A DNA stretch of 60,000 nucleotides from positions 14,558,062 to 14,618,061 of the forward strand of contig OU612074.1 of the NCBI GenBank assembly GCA_914767715.1, read 5' to 3'. The position numbers and the translations under genes were made by a program. The notes under the pieces were generated by a model. It ran no database searches. It was not told the origin of the DNA and was given only the letters and a program-made list of their open reading frames with translations. Source of the DNA: Membranipora membranacea (Eukaryota > Bryozoa > Gymnolaemata > Cheilostomatida > Membraniporidae). Below, piece by piece: positions 12,813 to 22,800 of this stretch. Position 1 is the stretch's first letter. Each line of letters opens with the position of its first letter.

Positions 12813-13057
12813 GGGGGGGGGGGGGGGTGTTTCAATTAGAACGAGTGATCCTTTACTAAAGCAAGATATCACTATCACCTCGCTCAAAATTATCACTCAC
12901 TTGGTGTTTCAATTAGAGAAATTCGCTCACTCAGAATGTATATAGTTCCATCAAGTGACTGAGCGATCTGAAAGTGAGACCCCTAGCAGGTATCGCTCAC
13001 TCACTGAGTGAGCGATAAGATTGCGATTTTGGCTGTTTCTAATTGAAAGACCCCCCC
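12813..13057. mobile_element. Foldback element with G-run termini
   Basis: A 245-bp element bounded by inverted repeats: a G-run followed by TGTTTCAATTAGAA on the left, and TTCTAATTGAAAGACCCCCC on the right. The interior is packed with GAGCGA/TCGCTC words and includes a 27-base palindrome (12991-13017, arms TATCGCTCACTCA). A related copy in opposite orientation lies at 16639-16847. No ORF. Confidence 0.65.
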
Positions 13058-13259
13058 TGGATCCCTAACTGTATCGAAAAAAACCCAAATTATGGAAGGT
13101 TTAGGATGTTTTATTATCGGAAAATTGTGGCATTGAAACAATACAAGATACAAATGAAACTGCCTATCATAAACAAGAAGGTCATGCCGCAGCAATGTGA
13201 TGGTATAAACTAATAATTGTGAGACCAATAACAATTACAATTATTTACTGGACAATAAG

Positions 13260-13450
13260 TGTTCACACGTTATAGTACCCCAACCTTTGTTTATCCGTTT
13301 ATCAACACTACCGGCCCCAATGAACCCAAAAAGAGTGCAAATAAACCAACAGGAAAGAGTGAAGCTAGAAGGAAGGTTTGGAAAAGCGATTCTACATCTA
13401 TGTTAATCCCTGCTCTTGTGGGAGTTTGTGTCACCTAACGCCGCCTGGCA
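13260..13450. repeat. Segment duplicated at 15051-15250
   Basis: This stretch (for example CAACACTACC, CAATAA-type spacing, AAAGCTAGAA words) is similar to 15051-15250. Each copy lies just downstream, on the minus strand, of a Fringe first-exon copy (13520-13873 and 15489-15869). The duplicated unit therefore included flanking non-coding DNA as well as the exon. Confidence 0.5.
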
Positions 13451-13519
13451 TGGTCAACAACAGACCTAAGATGTTGAGCCCCACCCCGCTGATCACTCCT
13501 ACTTTCATGACAAAGGCAA

Positions 13520-13873
13520 TCATATAATAATAATGTTAAGTCTTGATTCAAGAAATCTTTTAGTAGTTTTGATAGATAACAGTATATCCTTTATGTTACT
13601 GTTATAGCTGTTGTCTGCATGCTGGGAGAATGACTGGTTGTCGAAAGAAGGGTGTGAAGATTTTTGTTTCTCTTTTAACATCAGAAACCGGTCAACAGCG
13701 CCATTCAATGTAATTTCACTGCTGAAATTATAGCCACCAATTCTATCAGTATCAGAGCCAAGAACAACCAGATCACTGTGCAGAGAGGGACGAAAGTAGA
13801 ACATGTCCATCAGTCCAACGACGATTGCTAAAGCGACCTATACAATCTTCCTCTTATGGGTGGAGGGTTGCAT
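13520..13873 (-). pseudogene. Broken Fringe first exon (E1c)
   Basis: Homologous to the intact first exons E1a and E1b. From the conserved start (Met-Gln at 13873) the frame hits TAG at codon 12 (13838-13840), inside the membrane anchor. Later parts are still recognisable (EITLNGAVDRF, SFSQHADNS, DILLSIKTTKRFLESRL). The exon then diverges before the LLDTWIPQAKQS segment and the GTAAGT donor present in the other copies. It therefore lacks both an open anchor and a splice donor and should not give a functional Fringe. Confidence 0.75.
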
Positions 13874-14159
13874 CTTGCCGATGTTTGTTCTGATCAGTGA
13901 ATAGTGAAGATCAGTATTTGATCCACTGTGGTTTAATGTAATTATTTGAATGGTCAACAGCAAATCATGATTACTATCCACTCAATAACCCTCTACTGTT
14001 ACTGCTTAGTAATATTAAGGCTATGGCTGGAAAAAGCTTTATATGGCTTTATGTATATGGCTATGATTGGTTATGAATAGCTATTTATGGCTTTATAGTC
14101 CTCTAGCTATACGGCTATAGCGTGATCATAGTTGGGTCATATATTTTTAGGTTACTGAC

Positions 14160-14350
14160 CAGAAATCATGAGGACAGCACAATCGCAGGTCAGGGCAAAA
14201 TCAGATGACACTTTTAGATTACCCAGAATGAGAATGAATAAACGAGATAATAATCACAATCCTGATAGATTGTAATTTAATGAGATGTATAGAGTTGTTC
14301 CTAGTATAGCTTCACTTTTCCTGGTTGAATGATTTCTTTAAATATTCCTA
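14160..14350. repeat. Upstream flank duplicated at 16330-16562
   Basis: Shares long similarity with 16330-16562: ATCATGAGGA-type starts, then CAATCCTGATAGATTGTAAT versus CAATCTTGATAGAGTGTAAT, then GTTGTTC and ACTTTTCCT. Each copy lies about 300-500 bp upstream (minus strand) of a Fringe first exon, so this could be duplicated promoter DNA. No TATA box or other core signal is clear. Confidence 0.55.
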
Positions 14351-14675
14351 CTTTACTGCTATATTTCTATATAGTTGCAGCCATGACATCTTAAAGCATG
14401 TAACACTGTTTTTAGTAGTTGTAGTTGTAGTAGTTTTTTTCCAGAATAGCATGCGATGCCTCTCATCCACTTTTTAATAGTAGCAATTCTAACGCATGTA
14501 GAGCCATTAGTTTTCCACCAACAAAAGCCAACCCCCAAAAACGGCCAAAAATGTTTAAATTTTTTGATGGCGCATTTTAATAGCAATCAACAGTTTTTTA
14601 ATTATTTTTCTATATTCGAATGTCAAAGAAACGGCTGCTCAGCATAAACAAGAAATAGCTACAGAGTAGCAACCT

Positions 14676-14910
14676 AATGGTATAAACCACTGATATATAT
14701 ATATTATATATACATGTCTGGCTGACACTTTTAAACTTTTGTCAAGCAGCTTGCCTGCGTTCTTGAAGGTTGTTACTGGGACGTCAATCAATCCATAACA
14801 TAAAAGCTTTATTTGGATCCTGACACAAAGCTTCATACTGATGGCATATCGCCACAAATAGCCACGCTATGTATTTTACCGCCGATCCATGAATTCATAT
14901 CAATGGTGTA
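14676..14910 (+). repeat. Dispersed repeat family B, copy 1
   Basis: Shares ACTTTTGTCAAGCAGCTTGC, then TTACTGGGAC and the CATATC-CCACAAA region, with 30187-30520 (same orientation) and 31165-31440 (opposite orientation). It looks like a non-autonomous element about 300 bp long. Ends are not clearly defined and no transposase is recognisable. Confidence 0.6.
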
Positions 14911-15488
14911 GACTAACTATCAAATTGTTTACTGTTAGCTTTCTAAATCAAAAGGAAGTAGGGTACCTTCAATCCAATGAGATGTTGGGGTGGGGCGACA
15001 TGTGTGTTGCGAAATACACAGTGAACAAATTATTGTGGGGGTAATATGACTTGGAGAGACCCCCCCCCCACTACTTCAGGAAGCCTTTGGGGATACCCCA
15101 AACTTTGACCTCTGAGTTTTCCCACCTTTCCATACCAACACTACCAGTCGCAATAAGCACAAAGGAGCATACAAAAAACACAACAAAAAATAGCAAAGCT
15201 AGAACGATGATCGGAGTACTACATATTCTTGTAGGTTGTACTGTAGGTCAACATCTACCTGTCAGGACAGCAAGATAAGAGGCATGCGGATCCTCATACA
15301 ACTATCTCAAATGATTGTGGAAAGGGAATTTTAGACTCTACAAATAACTATGTAACGCAATGTATTGAAGGTGGACTAGTTGCATTAATTCTTCTGGTCG
15401 CTCCATTGATTGTATTTCAGTATGATCGATTACCCATCTTGAAGTCTCCTACTTTCTTGTAAAGCAATAATATAATAATACAACTTAC

Positions 15489-15869
15489 CGACTGATTTGC
15501 TTGAGGCATCCATGTATCAAGTAAGATTTTGAGCTTCGAATCATGAAACTTTTTAGTAGATTTGATGGATATTAGTATATCCTCTATGTTAATGTTGGAG
15601 CTGTTGTCGGCTTGCTGGGAGAATGATCGGTTTTCGAAAGAAGGGTGTGAATATGTTTGCTTCCGCAACTTTTTCAATATGGAAAACCTGTCGAAGGTAC
15701 CATTCAATGTAATTTCTGTGCTGAAATGAATGTCCCCAACTTTTTCAGGAACAGAGACGCGAGAATCCAGATAACTGCTCTTCGAGAGAGGAAAAAAGAA
15801 AAAGAAAGTCAGCCCGACAAGGATTACTATAGCAATCAAAACGATCTTCTTCATGCTGGCTGGTTGCAT
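15489..15869 (-). CDS. Fringe alternative first exon E1b
   Basis: Encodes about 127 residues: a short cytosolic start (MQPASMKK), a membrane anchor (IVLIAIVILVGLTFFFFF), a stem region, and the start of the Fringe domain (IEDILISIKSTKKFHDSKL, then LLDTWMPQANQS). It ends at a consensus donor, TCG|GTAAGT, phase 0, which matches the phase-0 start of shared exon 2 at 11928. I found no exon 2-9 copies between this exon and the next first-exon copy, so it either splices to the common exons or is an orphan duplicate. The start is chosen by alignment with E1a and the + strand gene. Confidence 0.75.
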
Positions 15870-16638
15870 CATGTTTCTGCTTGTTCTGATGACCGGTGAA
15901 TATAGTGAAGCTCTGTGATCACTTCATGGTATTTTTACTACGCCCAGATTTAATGTGTTTTCGGGAGAATGAGGAAATCCAGAGAGAAGCCAACCGTGAA
16001 TTATAATAATCATCCACTTAATCAACCGCTACTAGCGCTACCAGCCTGATGGCAGGTGGCATGTTTGTTTGAAATTGATTTATTGTATTGATATCACAAA
16101 CTTTCTGAGAAAAATGCCGCTGGTACACGTAATACTGAAGTTGCCTTGCATGCAAAATTAGGGATAGAAATTAGTATTGTTGATATGAATGCACATGTAT
16201 CACAAAAAGCAGTCTTTTCCCCAGGCAGTACGATATATAGGGTATCTGAGCTGACCAAAGGGACATCAATCAAGGTACTTCTGTGATTAGGGTAAACCAT
16301 CAGTATGTAACATAGTCTAACATTTTGCTGAGTAGACCAGGCATCATGAGGAGATGAATATCACAGTACATATTGCAGGACAGAACAATCTCAAGATGAA
16401 CTTTGATTCTCAGAGAAAATAAAAAAATGTTGACTTTTAGGTTCTCTCAAGAGTATCTAATAATCGCAATCTTGATAGAGTGTAATTTGAATGGGATATA
16501 TAGGGTTGTTCACAGCTACACTTTTCCTTTTTGAATGATCTTTTTAAATATTCATACTTAGTAATGGAGCTTCAAATGTGAATTGCCACACCAGGAAACA
16601 ATAGAGAAAGAAACACAGAGAACTAGGCAAAGGATCCA

Positions 16639-16847
16639 GGGGGTCTTTCAATTAGAAAACTGCCAAAATCACTATCGATCTTTCACTTAGTGTGTGAGCG
16701 AGACCTGCTCACTTATCGATGGAACTTTTTGAGTAAGAAAATTGGAACGATCATGATTAATTCAAAGACCTACTGAGCAATAGTTTTGAGTGATGTGATA
16801 GTGATAACATGATTTCAAAAAAAGTTTTCATTGAAATTGAAATACCC
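16639..16847. mobile_element. Foldback element with G-run termini, second copy
   Basis: Starts CAGGGGGTCTTTCAATTAG and ends near AAATTGAAATACCC. Its left part matches the reverse complement of the right end of 12813-13057, including the flanking GGATCCAGGGGG. It is more diverged, and the inner palindrome is degraded. Confidence 0.55.
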
Positions 16848-18461
16848 TTCTGTCAAACTACCAGTAAATTTATTCAGAAGTGCCACGACAAGCTTTTTTG
16901 GTTTCTCTGGAGATGATTTCACTTTTTGCATCATGATTAAAGGCTACCCGAGCCAAATCAAAGCATTATATAGTCAGTTAGTCAGACAGTTAGTTCTGGA
17001 GTGATTGTGTGCTGTTTTTTCACCTAAAGAAATTTATAGAACGTCTGGGTAAAAATACTGTAGCGATATATAAATCGTCACCCCCCCCCCTGCATATCTA
17101 AGAGGTATGTATTGATATGTACTGTATAAGCCCTTACAAATTCATCAAATAATTGATGATCAACAACATTACTGGTGAGGGCACTTTATTGCACCCCATT
17201 TTTTCAGATTAAGCTGACTCAATGAATAATCTGATAACAATGTTTCCTTGCTAGTCACTGTCAACAACACAGGGCTACAAAACAGTCGCTTGTTGCTTGC
17301 GCATGTTGTAGTAAAGAGCAATTCTCCTTTATCAGGGAATACAACTACTTCATATCCATCATATATGACATGTGGCATATGGGAATTTGACAGCAGTATT
17401 TGCAGATTGGTCATGAAATCCAAACAAAGCTTAGGTCATGTCCTTATATTTTATAAATATTTTTAAGCGGCTTGACGGATGAGGAAGTGCCTCATAATTT
17501 TATTGAATTCTGTGAATGGAATTGACCTATGCTAACAATTGTAGTATGTGAGGCTTAATCTGAAGTTATTTTATTACTATATCTTGCCTGAAATACTAAC
17601 TTGAAAAGTACTTAGTCAATTTTTCGTCTTCATTGCAGCCTTTCTTAGTTTAAAGGCTCTTAACTCTTTAATTTACTCATGATTGCAATTAAGATTTAAG
17701 ATTAAATATTACTGATCTCAATTAGGTTTGTTAAGAGTTTTCAGCATCTAGCTTAGGTGACTTACAACTGGGATTGGCAGCAAAAAGTATGATGATAAAT
17801 TGAGTTAGCAATTTTTCCAATGAGTCTAAACTACTATACAAACTTAGCTCTGTAGTATCCAGCACAAATAATTTTTTTTAAATGAATTGCTGTAATCATG
17901 ATCTCTTTCCGAGTTCATGAACAGTTGTCGAGTCCACTAATGAAAGTTGGGTCAAGGGTTATTTCAAGACCTCATATTTCAATCCCAAATCCTTTGCAGA
18001 AACATTGCCAGCAAAAAAATTAAATGATTAGATTTCCTTATTTTATTACTTAGTAATGCTGCTATTTGCGTAGACGACAAGGGCTCCGCCCCTTTCCGCT
18101 GACCAACAGCTGTGATTGCTCGGAGTTGGCTTCCACCAACAACTCACGTCGGACTGATTGTAGTTGTGGGTGTATAACATTTTCAATATTTCCGTTACTA
18201 CCACTGTTTGCAAGATTGTGTGATATGTCAACTTATAACACCCCTTCTTCACCACACCAGTTGCATTAGGTCAATAACCAAGGACTATTATTCTCTACAA
18301 AAGTTTTAAGGATCGCCTCAATCACAGAGAATATAACATAAATGTCTGATGATATTACTGATGGTTTTGTGAATCTTAAACTACTGCTGCCAGCTAGGGA
18401 AATGTGTGCTCATTGAATTTGTTCTACCTCAAAGATAACTAGTTGAGGCATCAAAGGAGTA
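16848..18461. other. Non-coding, no gene seen
   Basis: Intron-like sequence between Fringe first exons E1a and E1b. It has a run of ten C near 17081 and short ORFs (17169-17466, 18046-18269) without recognisable features. I looked for further copies of Fringe exons 2-9 on the minus strand here and found none. Confidence 0.5.
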
Positions 18462-18725
18462 GGAGGTAGCTCAGTTGGTTAGAGTGCCGGTCCTCCAACA
18501 CGTAAGTGATGAAGGTCGTGGGTTCGAATCCCATTGCAGTCTATCCACTACTGGGGTTTGGATGGCCCCCAGGTGTGCTCCGACCTGCCTGTAAACGGAG
18601 AGCGATCTGGCGCAGACGTTGCGGCCTTGCCAATAAGGCAATATAATATCTCGTTGCCCATGCTTCGGGATGTGGCGTGTGATATGACATCCTATTTTTA
18701 ATCAACCTTTAATCAATCTAAGAAA
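18462..18725 (+). mobile_element. tRNA-derived SINE
   Basis: The head is a tRNA-like Pol III promoter: an A box, TAGCTCAGTTGGTTAGAG, at about 18467, and a canonical B box, GGTTCGAATCC, at 18521-18531. A non-tRNA body follows, with TCCGACCTGCCTGTAAACGG, and a tail of TTTAATCAA-like repeats near 18700-18720. The tRNA part does not fold into a full acceptor stem, so it is not a tRNA gene. It lies in the intron between E1a and E1b. Confidence 0.75.
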
Positions 18726-18900
18726 ATGTCACCGCATGGGAAATTGATTTGCATTTTGGAATCCATTGATGCAAATTTACATCGCTATACCTCTACTTTA
18801 ACAAAAGGTCTTGGAATTTGCACTGAGTACTAAAATGTCGCAAATGTCTGTAAAAAAGATAAAAAGCACATTATATAAAATTAATAATATTGATACTTAC

Positions 18901-19278
18901 TGTTTGCCTGGCTTGAGGGATCCACGTGTCAAGTAAGTATTTGAGTTTAGATTCATGAAACTCTTTAGTAGATTTTATAGTTATAAGTATATCCTCGATG
19001 TAAGTGTCAGAGTTGTCCTCTGTCTGCTTGGAGCGCGACTGGTTATCCAAAGTCAGTCGTGAGTAAGTGTAATCCTGAAACTGTTTTAATGTTTGAAACT
19101 TGTTGATAATTTCATTCACTTTAAGGTCAGCGCGGAGATGAACGACACTGCTGAGAGTGGAAGCTGCGTCAGGGAGATTGATGTGTCTCAAATGATGATA
19201 ACTGATGAACATTGCAAGCACTAACAAAGTTGCTATAGCAAATATTACAGGCTTTTTTGTACGGTTGATGATTTGCAT
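18901..19278 (-). CDS. Fringe alternative first exon E1a
   Basis: Encodes about 126 residues: MQIINRTKKP, a membrane anchor (VIFAIATLLVLAMFISY), a stem, and the start of the Fringe domain (YIEDILITIKSTKEFHESKL, then LLDTWIPQARQT). It ends at ACA|GTAAGT, phase 0, compatible with shared exon 2 at 11928 about 7 kb away. The reading frame stays open upstream to 19401, but the Met at 19278 aligns with the starts of E1b and the + strand gene. This is the outermost first exon; the divergent Fringe gene starts 3.5 kb away on the other strand. Confidence 0.75.
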
Positions 19279-19401
19279 CCTACTGCTTGCCTGGTAGTTC
19301 ACGAGCTGAAACATCGGACAATGAATATTTCCTCTTGCGAAGTTACTATTTATGGTGCTCCACACTAATGCAGAACAATAAAAACTCACTGTTTCATTCA
19401 A

Positions 19402-21242
19402 TTGTTAATTTTTAATAAGACACCTTACAATAAGGTTTGGTATGAATGAATAGTTGTTTTACTATTTTTGGCTTATCAAATGCAAATAAACATACACTTG
19501 AGCATTAGTTAGCATAAACAACTGGCACACAGCCTTTGTCAGCTGGAGACATTCAACAAGTTTAATATGGTTTTAATAGGTTGACTCTAAATAGGAACAC
19601 TTTTTTCGGCATTATGATCTGACAATAGTTTGACCAGCACATCTTGTTTGCACTCTTAATCATGATTGATAAACTAGCCTTGGTTCTTAGCTGTCATTGG
19701 TGGTGATGGGTACGACCGTATTTCAAAATTGTGCTCTGAGGCTACAAGTTAAACACTGCAGGATGGACACCTTTGGAGCACCAACTCATCTAGTGAGGCA
19801 ACATGAATGTATGAATTTCCAAGAACTGTATAAAACGTTATTAATTATATCTGTATCAAAGCACATTTTGTTGCCCATCAACAAACTGATAGCAAAATAT
19901 AATACAGAGCGTGCAATATTCAAAATTAAATTTTATTGCTGAGTTTGCAGCCTCGAAAAATTCAAGACTAGACTGGCCACACGCACAATATCACTAAACC
20001 ATGTTAATTAACATTGTTGACAGTTAGACAGCACTGTGCTTGCTTTTCACAGCCAAAGAGTGGCCTTTCATGACAAGCATTGCTGCAAGGTGAGGGGAAC
20101 CCATCTGACAAAGCTTGTCAAGACAGGGTAAGGGACCAGCAGATGAAATTTTTTTAGATATCGTGATTTGCTTGTTTAGTAATGAAATCAATTTAAAAAA
20201 ATTGCAGCTCAACTATGCCTGGGTACCCAAAGACTATTATCATACTTGTAAAAATTCAACCTGCTTTTGCCTATCTAGCCAGCAAGTTAAGCAGTATCTA
20301 TCTACTCTACCTATACATACAGTGGGCTGCCTATACTATCTATTCAGTGGTATGGAGGAGGGGTCAATGACTAAAATAATAAAAAGCTGAGAAGATCTGC
20401 TGTAGCCATAGCCTACTTATTATCCATATCGATAAATAAATCTAACATGGTCAGCCAGCGCCTATATCATGGATATATATTATATATAAAACAAAACATT
20501 CTCATGGCACACAGTATTGTCTAGGAGCACAGGTTTTTGTTTCCATTGATCAAACTAAAATTAACTCAATAAACACGCTCAGGGCTCTCAGATGGTTGTT
20601 CATGTGCATCTGTTTGTAATCAATGTAGTTAATGTTCAACCAGGGAGAATGGATGAACTTTCTACCATACCATTTTATTTCATAAGTGGGATGTAGAAAA
20701 CATGTTATGAGTCATTCTATTTTACTTTGTGAGGAAACAACTCCCAACAAAATGAAAATTAAAAAATTTCATGGTATATAAAAAAAGTTTGACTTTATTT
20801 ATCTGGGAAATCCAAAGCGTTGCATCATGGGAAGGCTGTGCAATTTGATGGATTAAGGCCATGTCAGCAAGATGGAAAAATATAGCACTCAATCCAACTG
20901 TGTCAATACCTCTTGACAAGTTCAATCTATGGCTAAATCAAACATTAAGGTACATCACAAATTGGTATATCATTATATCTGCTAGATAGTGATTACCATC
21001 CCTTTTATGACAGCATAAATGGATTCTGAGGTAACAATAAACGACCCTAGGAAGTGAAAAAAATGATTCAAATAACCTGAAAAATACTCAACAATTATCC
21101 ATAGCACAATATATAATGTTGATATTCAATTCCCCACAGTGTTTTGAAGTTTGTATGCTCCTTTCTACTTCTCGCAACATATCATCATCACCAATTTGCA
21201 TCAAATGAGAAGACAACTTCGTACTTTTGTTGAGTTGTGACA
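19402..21242. other. Divergent intergenic region, no gene seen
   Basis: Lies between E1a (-) and the + strand Fringe gene, so it should contain promoters for both; I cannot point to a core promoter. A short segment at 20040-20130 ends with TGACAAAGCTTGTCAAGACA, which recurs in the hairpin at 35569-35624. Confidence 0.5.
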
Positions 21243-21400
21243 TTTGCGACGTTAGTGGGTTTGAGCTTTTGCGACGTTCAAAAAATTGCAACGTTTGTGG
21301 GTTTGTAGCGTTTTAAAAACCCTTCGTTGCGACGTTTTTTGGATTGCGGCGTTAGTGGAACGCTAGATTGCGACGTTTTGACGTTTGCGACTTTTGTGGG
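21243..21400. repeat. Cluster of TTGCGACGTT motifs
   Basis: About seven spaced copies of a word close to TTGCGACGTT, several followed by TGTGGG or AGTGGG, within 160 bp. Each carries two CpGs, unusual in this AT-rich DNA. It could be a degenerate minisatellite or a clustered binding site (the core overlaps CRE-like ACGT). It lies 1.4 kb upstream of the + strand Fringe start. Confidence 0.7.
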
Positions 21401-22800
21401 TTCAACAGGCCCCCCTAAAGCGCAGGTGGCTTGTGTGGGGTACCCTTTACGCTTGCCAACCATAGCCAGTCACTCTCCGAGTTTACCTATTGATCAGAGC
21501 TTGTTTTAAATGTTTTTTAAATATCTTTCGTTTCCAAGTTCTCATGTAACCCGCCAGCAAATTATCTACTCTAAACATCAACCTATTGTCATTAACGTTT
21601 CCTATTAAAAGTCTTGGAGAGAACGAATGATTGATGTCAGGGTTCTGAATAAGAGGCTCATTATTTACTTTAATCCTTAACTCCTGAATTTGCTAAAAAC
21701 ACACAAGTAAACTAATAAAGGTGATTTTGATTTAAGTTAAGAGAGGACAACTTTGCACTTTGAACCATATACCTTTGCCTGATATCTTGTGCAGCTTTGT
21801 ACACATGCGTGGACCATTACTGCTTTTCATTTCGATCATCTTGACAGTTTTCAATAGCCATTGCTAGCCAACTGAGATGTGCAGCGAACAAGTAAATCAT
21901 GCCAATCACGTCCATCTTAAGATCTTGTCATGTTCGTTTGCTGGGCAACATCGGGGGAATTTCATTGCCTGATCCTGTCCATTTTTTCATATATTATTTG
22001 TTCGATATCAGTTTGTTTATGAAAAATGGGTTTCTATATTGATGCAACATATTACTAGAGATAGTAGCTGACTGCCTATGCAACAGTATTTGGGTATAAT
22101 CCTACATACGTAGGACATAATGTGAACCTATGGGCCAGGGTTAATTGCAAATGTAAATTTATAAGGAACCAGCCAGTAGAGTCTTCTGACAGAATGAATG
22201 GTCCAATCTGTCCTCGTCTCTACAGCAGATTGCATCTAAAAAAAGAGCGGTTGCCTATCAATCAAATATTTTGTCGGTTCATCCATGCCCATTCAATTTT
22301 ATCTCTACACTTTCAGTGAACATCTACGTATAATAATAACGAAATGGAATGCACCGAGATAGGTAGGAAGGTTTATATTCAAAACTTCACATTAACTAAA
22401 CTAAATATACTGAAAATCCTGTGATATGACGTTCCTAATGACTATTTATTTATTGCATGACATGTTTCAAAATGTATGTAGTGTCAAAATATTCATGATG
22501 AATGTTAAATTCTTTTTAACCACAAATACATCACATGAACTTGTTGGAAACAGTGGTGTAATTGTAGGTAGGTCCCTACCACTTGAAAACTGATGAATAC
22601 ATATAAAAAACTACACCACTTTTATGCTAATTTGTAATAGCTGAGGTTTTGATGGTAACCGTTCGGTTGGCATAAAGTTCCTCATTCCCTTTGAAAATAG
22701 TTAGATTCATACACTGATAATCTGTCGATTCATTAGTAAGCAAGGGTGGCGATTCGACATGCATTGTTTCAGTGAACTGGCTATCAGAACTAACAGCAAG

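Noticed and set aside
18462-18541. Working tRNA gene
   Set aside because: The acceptor stem does not form and a SINE body and tail follow.
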